The notes below the pieces were generated by a model. That model searched no databases, was not told where the DNA came from, and saw only the letters and a list, made by a program, of their open reading frames with translations. Of a DNA stretch of 6,261 nucleotides, positions 1 to 5,413 are shown one piece after another. This DNA comes from Cyanobacteriota bacterium. Its GTDB lineage: Bacteria > Cyanobacteriota > Cyanobacteriia > Phormidesmidales > Phormidesmidaceae. The position numbers and the translations under genes are program-made. Each line of letters opens with the position of its first letter. Within the stretch, counting starts at the first letter, position 1. The stretch lies in the NCBI GenBank assembly GCA_027483425.1, contig JAIXUR010000366.1:1-6261 (forward strand). Reading direction: 5' to 3'.

Positions 1-406
1 GAAAGCCGTAGTCTAGGGCCCAGGGACGCCCGACCCAGCCCAAGGGCAGGGGGTCATCCTGCAACCAGCGCAGGCGCGGGTCGTTTTCTTGGTAGTCGCT
101 AAGCACGGCCTGGGTGCCGTCAGTGGAGCGGCTGTCGACCACTAGAACCTCGCGCATCTCATAGCCCTGACGGGTGAGCCCCTCTAGACAAGGACGCAGG
201 CGATCGGCCTCATTCAGAGTAGGGACTACGACCGAAACCGTGCCGAGTTGTTCAAGGGTAGCCTGCGCTGGAGCCAGGGGTAAGCGTCGAAACGGCCCCT
301 GGAACAGACGGGACAATAGCACCGCTACCATGGGCAGCTGCGCCATCAACAGAACAAACGCTAAAGCACTTAGCCAGGGAAACGGAACAGCCACGATGGC
401 GGGCAA
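1..406 (-). CDS. cruG: Family 2 glycosyltransferase, probable carotenoid 2'-O-glycosyltransferase CruG (3' end beyond window)
   Basis: Only the first 135 codons lie in the window; the gene continues past the left edge. Residues about 8-34 form a hydrophobic membrane segment. The GT-A nucleotide-sugar fold starts at about residue 56 with the strand VSVVVPTLNEADRL (57-70), followed by VLVVDSRSTDGT (87-98) carrying the donor-binding acidic residues Asp91 and Asp96. PLGWVGRPWAL (121-131) resembles the GWxGKxWA motif of CruG/CrtQ/HpnB-like GT2 enzymes. The gene lies 95 bp downstream of cruF on the same strand, the arrangement known for the myxoxanthophyll genes of Synechococcus 7002, where CruG glycosylates the 2'-hydroxyl of myxol. 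The start is a TTG at 404-406: an in-frame TGA lies 9 nt before it, no ATG is available upstream, and GAGGTG sits 5 nt before the TTG. An alternative GTG is at 392-394. The GT2 family is clear; the CruG assignment rests partly on the neighbour. Confidence 0.82.
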   Translation of the reverse strand, partial: MPAIVAVPFPWLSALAFVLLMAQLPMVAVLLSRLFQGPFRRLPLAPAQATLEQLGTVSVVVPTLNEADRLRPCLEGLTRQGYEMREVLVVDSRSTDGTQAVLSDYQENDPRLRWLQDDPLPLGWVGRPWALDYGF

Positions 407-411
407 GACAA

Positions 412-417
412 CACCTC
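412..417 (-). promoter_or_regulatory. Shine-Dalgarno site of cruG
   Basis: GAGGTG on the minus strand, 5 nt before the TTG at 404-406. It is the best ribosome-binding site near the start of this reading frame and it decides the choice of TTG over the GTG at 392-394. Confidence 0.6.
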
Positions 418-435
418 AAAAACGGTTCCATTAAC

Positions 436-477
436 ATCTGCGCCCAGCGGCCGACCACCCAAAATCGGTGCCCAGAT
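436..477 (-). repeat. Imperfect inverted repeat in the cruF-cruG gap
   Basis: Arms 436-443 and 470-477 pair at 7 of 8 positions around a 26-nt loop that contains a second small CCGA/TCGG inverted pair (451-454, 465-468). There is no T-run on either strand, so it is not an intrinsic terminator. It could be an mRNA stability or processing hairpin between the two cistrons. Support is weak. Confidence 0.25.
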
Positions 478-501
478 CAAGGAGAAGGTAGAGCTATGAT
501 G

Positions 502-1428
502 CTACTTTAAGGCCACCTTGGCTGCGGCCACCGAAGTCTCAATCACCTGAACCGGCTCCAGGGCCGCCCCGACCGAGTTACCTTGAGCAGCGGCGCGCCA
601 GCACAGGATAGCCGGCAACGCGCCAGTCAATATTCCCAACCCAATGGGAACATAGAAGCCAGCGGCCAAGCTCATCACCAGGGCAAAGCCAAAGTTTGAC
701 AGATAGACAACCAACGGCAAGTTCAGCTGCTTCTGATCTAGATCAGTCGAAAATTTAAACAGCTTCCAGAGACTGAGGGCAACGCCCATGAACACCACTC
801 CGGTGCCTAACCAACCAGCGAAATTCTGGTAGGGCATGCCAAAGAAAGCACCGGGCTCGTGCCAGTACCAAAAGGGCAGTGCGGTCTGGCTCATGGCCGG
901 GTCAAGCACAAAATCCCAGGAGGTGAGCAGCACCGAGCCCAGAAACACCGCCGCCAGCGATCGCATCCAGTTGTAGCGGTCTGGGCCACCCCCCGCCGCC
1001 AATCCGCTGCGGGCCAGCAGGAAGGACGCCAGACCCAGGTAGAACCACGATAACGGAATGGTAAACGGCACTAGGCCAGCGAGTTTATAGCCCAAACCAT
1101 TGAGGTAGCTATAGTTCCCAAAGGGGAATCCTGTACTGGTGCCCAACAGTTCACTGGCCGTGGAAATGCCCACCGCAGCGATCGCAAACGTAACCAAACT
1201 GCCCAACCCCAGTGTGCGGTAGGCATACAAGGCTACCGCCACTGTACCCAGCAAAATATAACCGACACCCCCACCGGCCATACTCCATCGAAACAGGGTC
1301 TGCCCAGCCGGCAGATACGCCAGAATCCCCGGATGGGGCACCACCCACAGCAGCCCCGCCAGACCAAAGACCATAGCGACGATATGACCGTACAGGCAAA
1401 ACCGCTCAATGGCTAAAAGATTTTTCAT
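502..1428 (-). CDS. cruF: Carotenoid 1',2'-hydratase CruF
   Basis: A 308-residue polytopic membrane protein of the Carot_biosynth (DUF422) family. CruF adds water across the C-1',2' double bond of the acyclic psi end of gamma-carotene-type substrates, the step that commits them to myxol and myxoxanthophyll in cyanobacterial membranes. Hydrophobic segments lie at about 13-31, 48-70, 74-92, 113-140, 155-171, 203-225 and 238-280. The polar motifs shared by this family are visible within or beside them: SELLGTSTGFPFGNYSY (92-108, Glu93), TSWDFVLDPAM (169-179, Asp172 and Asp176) and WYWHEPGAFFGMPYQNFAGW (187-206, Glu191, Asn202). The length is normal for the family and the reading frame is intact. 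ATG at 1426-1428 has AGGA 6 nt upstream. The C-terminal 25 residues are an Ala/Val-rich tail without a recognisable motif. It is followed by cruG on the same strand, which supports the CruF assignment over bacterioruberin-type hydratases of the same family. Confidence 0.9.
   Translation of the reverse strand: MKNLLAIERFCLYGHIVAMVFGLAGLLWVVPHPGILAYLPAGQTLFRWSMAGGGVGYILLGTVAVALYAYRTLGLGSLVTFAIAAVGISTASELLGTSTGFPFGNYSYLNGLGYKLAGLVPFTIPLSWFYLGLASFLLARSGLAAGGGPDRYNWMRSLAAVFLGSVLLTSWDFVLDPAMSQTALPFWYWHEPGAFFGMPYQNFAGWLGTGVVFMGVALSLWKLFKFSTDLDQKQLNLPLVVYLSNFGFALVMSLAAGFYVPIGLGILTGALPAILCWRAAAQGNSVGAALEPVQVIETSVAAAKVALK
957..964. repeat. HIP1 octamer GCGATCGC (one of six in the window)
   Basis: Palindromic GCGATCGC occurs here and at 1178-1185, 2909-2916, 3562-3569, 5358-5365 and 5799-5806. 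Five lie inside genes (the 2909 copy abuts the GNAT stop codon); only the 5358 copy is intergenic. About one per kilobase is far above chance and is the usual signature of a cyanobacterial chromosome. Confidence 0.95.
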
Positions 1429-1448
1429 GGTAAGTCCTAGATACCGCT

Positions 1449-1471
1449 GGTCGAGCTAATGCCACTCGACC
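1449..1471 (-). repeat. Hairpin in the probable 5' leader of cruF
   Basis: Perfect 7-bp inverted repeat GGTCGAG/CTCGACC with a 9-nt loop (1456-1464). It lies between the TATAAT box at 1530-1535 and the cruF start at 1428, so it would be in the transcribed leader about 20 nt before the start codon. There is no T-run. It could be an operator for a dimeric regulator or an RNA hairpin affecting translation. Confidence 0.45.
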
Positions 1472-1529
1472 TTGTTAACCGTTTCTCTACATAAGTCAAA
1501 CAACAGCCTTCATTGCAATCGTCGCTTAA

Positions 1530-1535
1530 ATTATA
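1530..1535 (-). promoter_or_regulatory. Probable -10 box of the cruF promoter
   Basis: A perfect TATAAT on the minus strand, about 100 nt upstream of the cruF ATG, inside an AT-rich island. No good -35 hexamer lies 16-18 nt upstream, so the promoter would be activator-dependent or use a non-consensus -35. Transcription would start near 1523 and give a leader of about 95 nt. Confidence 0.45.
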
Positions 1536-1556
1536 AGTTTTGTAAACGGTAAGTTT

Positions 1557-1575
1557 TGGGGCACCTTTGGCCCCA
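1557..1575. repeat. Hairpin in the divergent cruF/GNAT intergenic region
   Basis: Perfect 6-bp arms TGGGGC/GCCCCA with a 7-nt loop (1563-1569). No T-run follows on either strand. It sits just upstream of the TATAAT box on the minus strand, where a -35 or activator site would be expected, so it may be a protein-binding palindrome rather than a terminator. Confidence 0.35.
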
Positions 1576-1592
1576 GGGCAATCCAGCCTGGC

Positions 1593-1711
1593 TAGTGATC
1601 CTAACCCAGGAACCCAGACCCTGATCAGATCTTGCTCCGCCCAGGATCGATGTGGAAATCATGAAAATCGGCTAGGATGACGGCATACCGGTCAGATCTT
1701 TAGTGATCCTA
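1593..1711. repeat. Direct-repeat pair in a GATC-dense upstream region of the GNAT gene
   Basis: TAGTGATCCTA occurs exactly at 1593-1603 and again at 1701-1711, where its last base is the A of the GNAT start codon. TCAGATCTT occurs exactly at 1625-1633 and 1692-1700, so the second copies of both motifs are contiguous. Six GATC tetramers fall in 1597-1708, and CTGATCAG (1621-1628) is a perfect palindrome. TAGGAT at 1673-1678 is a possible -10 for the plus-strand genes, without a good -35. No Shine-Dalgarno sequence precedes the ATG. Confidence 0.5.
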
Positions 1712-2919
1712 TGGCACCTATGACTACCCCTGGCCCAAGCCTAACGGTGCGGCCGCTGCAGTACCGCGACCTAGACGACCTCACGCAGTGGCAGCCAGAG
1801 GATTTAGAGGCGGGCGGCGACCCCTATGCTGCCGAGGCCATTGTCTCATGGCTCGACCACCAGCGCCGCTGGTACGGCCCCCTTAAGGTTGTGAGCTGGC
1901 TGCCCCGCCCCATGCAGCAGAGCCCGACGACCTTTGTGGCCGAGCGCCAAAAATCTCTGGTGGGGTTGATCCAGGTATCGCCCTTTAACCGTACCCGCAG
2001 CACCTGGCGAGTAGAGCAGGTGGTGATCAATCGCCGCGCCCTCGACAGCGCCGCCTCGGGATACATCGATGTTGGCTCTCGTCTCCTGCGCCACTGTTTT
2101 GAGGTGGTCTGGGAAGCCAGAACCTGGATGTTAGAGGTGAATGTTGGCCACAAGTCGGCCCTGGGGTTGTACCGTTTCAATGGGTTTCAGCCCCTCGCCC
2201 AGATTACCTACTGGGCCCTCCAGCCTGACCAAATTGCGGTTCTAGCCCAGAGAGAGCCAGACCTGCCTAATCTGCTGCCCATCAGCAATGCCGATGCCCA
2301 GCTGCTCTACCAGCTCGACACCGCCTCTATGCCGCCCCTGGTACGGCAGGTGTTTGACCACCAGATTCAAGACTTCAAGACCAATGTGCTGGGCAGCGCC
2401 ACCACCACCGCCGATCGTCTGGTCAACCAGGTAGAAACCGTGGGTGCCTACGTTTTTGAGCAGCAGCGCAAGGCCGCCATTGGTCAATTTAAGCTGACCA
2501 TTGCCCGCGACGGCAAACAGCCCCATACAGCCGGACTCACGGTTCACCCAGCCTACACCTGGCTCTACCCAGAGCTCATGACCCAGATGGCCAAGATTTT
2601 GCAGCCCTTCCCGGCTCAATCCTTGCAGCTCACCTCCCTTGACTACCAACCCGAGCGGGAAGCCTGTTTCAACGAAATTCAGGCCACCGCCGAGTCCCAC
2701 GCGCTCCTGATGTCTCGCTCGGTTTGGCACAAGGTGCGGGAGGCACGGCATCTGTCACTAGAGGGGTTACAGCTCTCCGATGTTTTGACCGGTCTACAGC
2801 CCGTGGGCAAGCCTGTACCCGGACGCATGACCTGGTCGGCGGAGCGTTGGCCAACCCGCATGGGTACTCATCCACCCACGGATAGCCTCGAGGCCTCGCC
2901 CCCTGAGAGCGATCGCTAG
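1711..2919 (+). CDS. GNAT-family N-acetyltransferase-like protein with two GNAT-like halves
   Basis: A 402-residue cytoplasmic protein. The first half (about 10-170) follows the GNAT order: LTVRPLQYRDLDDL (11-24), FVAERQKSLVGLIQV (75-89), a VEQVVIN strand (101-107), the helix VGSRLLRHCF (121-130), then LEVNV (141-145) and the clear motif B HKSALGLYRFNGF (147-159). The acetyl-CoA pyrophosphate loop, normally Q/RxxGxG/A, is degenerate here (SGYIDVGS, 116-123). The second half (about 250-345) looks like another, weaker GNAT fold: a strand GLTVHP, a helix from 281-298, a strand LQLTSLDY (305-312), and a final LLMSR strand (332-336). The last 40 residues are Pro/Ser-rich and probably disordered. 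Substrate unknown. ATG 1711 is used; ATG 1720 is equally possible. The stop is 11 bp before ruvX, so the two genes are probably one transcript. Confidence 0.8.
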   Translation: MAPMTTPGPSLTVRPLQYRDLDDLTQWQPEDLEAGGDPYAAEAIVSWLDHQRRWYGPLKVVSWLPRPMQQSPTTFVAERQKSLVGLIQVSPFNRTRSTWRVEQVVINRRALDSAASGYIDVGSRLLRHCFEVVWEARTWMLEVNVGHKSALGLYRFNGFQPLAQITYWALQPDQIAVLAQREPDLPNLLPISNADAQLLYQLDTASMPPLVRQVFDHQIQDFKTNVLGSATTTADRLVNQVETVGAYVFEQQRKAAIGQFKLTIARDGKQPHTAGLTVHPAYTWLYPELMTQMAKILQPFPAQSLQLTSLDYQPEREACFNEIQATAESHALLMSRSVWHKVREARHLSLEGLQLSDVLTGLQPVGKPVPGRMTWSAERWPTRMGTHPPTDSLEASPPESDR

Positions 2920-2930
2920 GGGCTTCACCT

Positions 2931-3359
2931 GTGGTAGCAACGGTTTCAGCCCTGGGGTTAGACATTGGGCGACGACGAGTCGGAGTAGCGGGCTGTGATG
3001 GCACGGGCCTAATTGCCACTGGACTGACGACCCTCTATCGGCGATCGTTTGGGGAACTGATTGCCGATCTACAGCACATTGCCCAGGTGCGGCAGGCCCA
3101 GATTCTCGTGGTGGGCCTGCCGTTAACCATGGATGGAGAAGAGGGGTTTCAGTCTCGCCAAGTGCGCAAAGTGGCCGCCGGATTAAGCCAGGCCCTGGCC
3201 CTACCCGTGGTTTACGTTGATGAGCGGCTCAGCTCCGTCGAGGCCGAGCAATTCATGCGCGCCGAGGGCCAGTTTCCAGAGCAAGATAAAGGCCTGATCG
3301 ACCGCAAAGCCGCCGCCATTATCCTGCAGCGCTGGCTAGACGACCGGCGACCATCGTAA
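2931..3359 (+). CDS. ruvX: RuvX/YqgF-family nuclease (pre-16S rRNA 5'-processing, Holliday-junction resolvase-like)
   Basis: 142 residues, the usual length. RNase H-like fold with all family motifs: GLDIGRRRVGVAGCD (9-23) with metal-binding Asp11, VVGLPLTMDGEEG (60-72), VYVDERLSSVEAE (94-106) with Asp97/Glu98, and DRKAAAIILQRW (124-135) with Asp124. The family is needed in E. coli for maturation of the 16S rRNA 5' end, and was earlier proposed as a Holliday-junction resolvase from its fold; an essential ribosome-biogenesis role is the better-supported one. The start is a GTG at 2931, with a weak GGGG about 8 nt upstream and the GNAT stop 11 bp before it, so translation is probably coupled. 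It heads a ruvX-DUF1292/3727-mltG series. Confidence 0.93.
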   Translation: MVATVSALGLDIGRRRVGVAGCDGTGLIATGLTTLYRRSFGELIADLQHIAQVRQAQILVVGLPLTMDGEEGFQSRQVRKVAAGLSQALALPVVYVDERLSSVEAEQFMRAEGQFPEQDKGLIDRKAAAIILQRWLDDRRPS

Positions 3360-3385
3360 ATAGACGTAACAGGATGGGATATTCT

Positions 3386-3406
3386 GGTAACACCGTTTAG
3401 TGTTCC
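3386..3406 (+). repeat. Small hairpin in the ruvX-DUF3727 gap
   Basis: AACAC/GTGTT (3389-3393, 3400-3404) with a 6-nt loop, extended by GG/CC across a one-base bulge. No T-run follows, so it is not a convincing terminator. The rest of the 102-bp gap shows only TATTCT at 3380-3385 as a weak -10-like hexamer without a -35. Confidence 0.3.
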
Positions 3407-3461
3407 TACTGGGCTGCGGTTTCACCTCCCGCGTCCGGTTACCCAAAGAAGAGTAGCCTCC

Positions 3462-4025
3462 ATGGCGGATAATACCCAACCTATAGACGATTCAGCCGTA
3501 GTGCTTACCGACGATTTCGGGCGGTTTTTGCCCTGCCAGGTAGAGCAAAGCTTTACCCTGAGCGATCGCGAGTACCTGCTACTGCTGCCCATCGACTCCC
3601 CCATTGAAATTTTTGTCTGGCAGCAGGACGACAATGATGAAGAGGTGCTTATGGACGTCGAAGAAGACGATATTGACGACATCTTTCTCACCGCCAAGGC
3701 TGTGCTGGCCGAGCAAAATCTCACCCTACAGCGCACCGCCATCACCCTCACCGCTGCGGGAGATGTGCCTGAGGTCGAAGAGGACAACTGCCTGACCCTA
3801 GAGCTAGATGATCTAGACGAAGACGGTAACCCGATTACCGAAGAGTTTCAGGTTTTGGCCACCTGCTTTTACAATGACGAAGAATATACCCTGTGTACGC
3901 CCCTAGACCCCCTGCTGATTTTTGCCCATCGCACCAGCAGCGGCGACCTGGAGGTGGTAACCCCCGAAGAGTTTCAACTGATTCGCGGCAGTTTAGAAGA
4001 AAAGCTATTTGATTTATTGGATTAG
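3462..4025 (+). CDS. DUF3727/DUF1292 domain acidic protein of unknown function
   Basis: A 187-residue soluble protein with no signal peptide or membrane segment. About a quarter of the residues are Asp or Glu and very few are basic. It appears to be two copies of one small beta-rich unit. Residues 12-90 hold VLTDDFGRFLPCQVEQSF, then YLLLLPIDSPIEIFVW, then an acidic stretch with VLMDVEEDD. Residues 111-187 hold LTLELDDLDEDGNPITEEFQ, then YTLCTPLDPLLIFAH, then LEVVTPEEF. Both show L-x-D..G, then Y-x-L-x-x-P-x-D-P/S, then a D/E-V segment. The first half corresponds to DUF1292 and the second to the cyanobacterial/plant DUF3727. No catalytic residues are apparent. ATG 3462 follows a weak AAGAAGAG at 3446-3453. 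It lies between ruvX and mltG, the position held by the single-domain DUF1292 gene yrzB in Bacillus subtilis; function is unknown there too. Confidence 0.88.
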   Translation: MADNTQPIDDSAVVLTDDFGRFLPCQVEQSFTLSDREYLLLLPIDSPIEIFVWQQDDNDEEVLMDVEEDDIDDIFLTAKAVLAEQNLTLQRTAITLTAAGDVPEVEEDNCLTLELDDLDEDGNPITEEFQVLATCFYNDEEYTLCTPLDPLLIFAHRTSSGDLEVVTPEEFQLIRGSLEEKLFDLLD

Positions 4026-4066
4026 AATGTTTTAGCTCAATACTGATCCGAGGTTTCACGGCAACA

Positions 4067-4079
4067 GGCCCAACGGGCC
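4067..4079 (+). repeat. Short GC hairpin in the DUF3727-mltG gap
   Basis: GGCCC/GGGCC with a 3-nt loop AAC, 42 nt after the DUF3727 stop. No T-run follows. It could slow RNA decay or weakly pause transcription. The remaining 137-bp gap shows no convincing promoter. Confidence 0.3.
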
Positions 4080-4162
4080 GAATTCCCACGCTTTACCAGG
4101 ACATTGGTTTAGGTGGAATACCCTGAGGGCCATCACCACGGGCGATTATCGACATTGCAACT

Positions 4163-5224
4163 ATGGCTAAGGGTTCACGCTGGGTTCGGTGGAGTTTTTT
4201 AGGGCTGCTGGTGCCGCTAGCCACGGGAGTAGCGGCTTGGCAGAGTTGGACCTGGTGGAGCTGGGCCAACCAACCGGTCAGTGAGAGTACCGCCAACACT
4301 CCCTCCCAAACGGTTCAAATTCAGATTCCGCCCGGTACACCGGGCCAACAGATTGGTCAAGATCTAGAGGCCGCTGGTTTGATTCGGTCTGCCCTAGCCT
4401 GGAAGCTTTGGACGCGCTGGCAGGGCTGGCAAAACCCCGAAGACGGGTTTCAAGCGGGAACCTACGCCGTTAGTCCCACCGACTCTATGACCGCCATTGC
4501 CGAGATCATTCGCAGCGGTCAGGTGGTACAAACCTCGTTTACTATCCCCGAGGGCTGGAACCGCCGACAAATGGCCGCCTACTTTCAAGCCGAGGGGTTC
4601 TTTTCAGCGGATGCGTTTCTAGCGGCGACGGAGCAAATTCCTAGGGATCGCTACCCCTGGCTTCCCGATCGGATTCCCCATTTGGAAGGATTTTTGTTTC
4701 CAGATACCTACCAACTCCCGGCGGAAGAGTTGACCCCCGCAGCCGTAGTGGATACTATGTTGAGCCGATTTGAGACCACGGCCCTACCGATCTATCAGCA
4801 GGCTAAGACCGATCTATCGCTACTCGAATGGGCCACCCTGGCTAGCATTGTAGAAAAAGAAGCCGTCATCGCCGACGAACGCGGGGTGATCGCCGGCGTA
4901 TTCACCAATCGCTTAAAGCAAAACATCCCCCTGGGAGCAGACCCAACGGTGGAATATGGCTTGGGGATTTCCCAAACTCGAGAGCAGCCCCTGACCTGGG
5001 CCCAGGTGGGCACCCCTTCGCCCTACAACACCTACATCAACCCCGGCCTGCCTCCCACCCCCATTGCGAGTGCCGGCCAGGCCAGCCTAGAAGCAACCCT
5101 GGCCCCAGACCAAACCGACTACCTATTTTTTGTCGCTCGCTACGATGGCACCCACGTGTTTAGCCGCACCCTGGCAGAGCACGAAGCGGCCCGCGATGCC
5201 ATTCGAGCCACCATCGACAATTAA
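4163..5224 (+). CDS. mltG: Endolytic murein transglycosylase MltG (YceG-like)
   Basis: 353 residues, normal for the family. Residues about 9-30 are a single N-terminal membrane anchor, with the rest in the periplasm. A LysM-like subdomain follows (50-120: IQIPPGTPGQQIGQDLEAAG and FQAGTYAVSPTDSM). The catalytic domain includes IPEGWNRRQMAAYF (128-141), LEGFLFPDTYQLP (174-186), LASIVEKEA (226-234) with the Glu pair 231/233 that contains the catalytic acid, the segment VFTNRLKQNIPLGADPTVEYG (246-266), and SPYNTYINPGLPPTPI (286-301). MltG cleaves nascent glycan strands inside the chain and is thought to set strand length by terminating polymerisation. All key motifs are intact. ATG 4163 has no clear Shine-Dalgarno sequence, and no other ATG or GTG lies between it and the in-frame TGA at 4124. 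Confidence 0.94.
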   Translation: MAKGSRWVRWSFLGLLVPLATGVAAWQSWTWWSWANQPVSESTANTPSQTVQIQIPPGTPGQQIGQDLEAAGLIRSALAWKLWTRWQGWQNPEDGFQAGTYAVSPTDSMTAIAEIIRSGQVVQTSFTIPEGWNRRQMAAYFQAEGFFSADAFLAATEQIPRDRYPWLPDRIPHLEGFLFPDTYQLPAEELTPAAVVDTMLSRFETTALPIYQQAKTDLSLLEWATLASIVEKEAVIADERGVIAGVFTNRLKQNIPLGADPTVEYGLGISQTREQPLTWAQVGTPSPYNTYINPGLPPTPIASAGQASLEATLAPDQTDYLFFVARYDGTHVFSRTLAEHEAARDAIRATIDN

Positions 5225-5286
5225 GCGCCTAGGCCATCGGGCTCGTTCGTTCACCGGTAGTCACTGATACACAAGATTCTAAATTT

Positions 5287-5303
5287 GGGGTAGTTAACTC
5301 CCC
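5287..5303 (+). repeat. GGGG/CCCC hairpin downstream of mltG
   Basis: GGGG, a bulged T, AG, tetraloop TTAA, CT, CCCC: a 6-bp stem centred on a GTTAAC palindrome, 62 nt after the mltG stop. TAAGAGG follows rather than a T-run, so it is at best a weak terminator. The next hairpin starts three bases later. Confidence 0.45.
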
Positions 5304-5349
5304 TAAGAGGCTGTTTGACCTGGGACAACCCTTTTCAAACGACCTCTAA
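5304..5349. mobile_element. Possible 40-bp MITE-like palindromic element flanked by TAA
   Basis: The arms at 5306-5318 (AGAGGCTGTTTGA) and 5335-5347 (TCAAACGACCTCT) are inverted repeats matching at 11 of 13 positions. Inside them GGG (5322-5324) pairs with CCC (5329-5331) around the loop ACAA, and all parts share one centre of symmetry. If the element is taken as 5307-5346 (GAGG to CCTC), it is flanked on both sides by TAA (5304-5306, 5347-5349), which would fit a 3-bp target duplication of the TNA type made by IS1031-like IS5-family transposases. A single copy cannot show mobility; it may equally be a stem-loop in the mltG-yqeG transcript. Confidence 0.4.
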
Positions 5350-5413
5350 GCTTGGTTGCGATCGCGACGGGTTCACTGACTATGCCAGCCGCCACTGACC
5401 ACCAATCTAGACT

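Noticed and set aside
174..434. 86-residue plus-strand reading frame opposite cruG
   Set aside because: Antisense shadow, Arg/Ser/Thr-rich with no domain, no ribosome-binding site.
252..458. 68-residue minus-strand reading frame with an ATG just downstream of cruF
   Set aside because: It overlaps the start of cruG in another frame. The cruG frame carries the GT2 motifs and the good ribosome-binding site; this one has no recognisable features.
2242..2751. 169-residue minus-strand reading frame opposite the GNAT gene
   Set aside because: Long only because the GC-rich codons of the GNAT gene lack stops on the opposite strand; Gly/Leu/Val-rich sequence with no family signature.
3422..3787. Serine-rich 121-residue minus-strand frame opposite the DUF3727 gene
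   Set aside because: The serine runs are the complement of Asp/Glu codons in the acidic protein; an artefact of composition.
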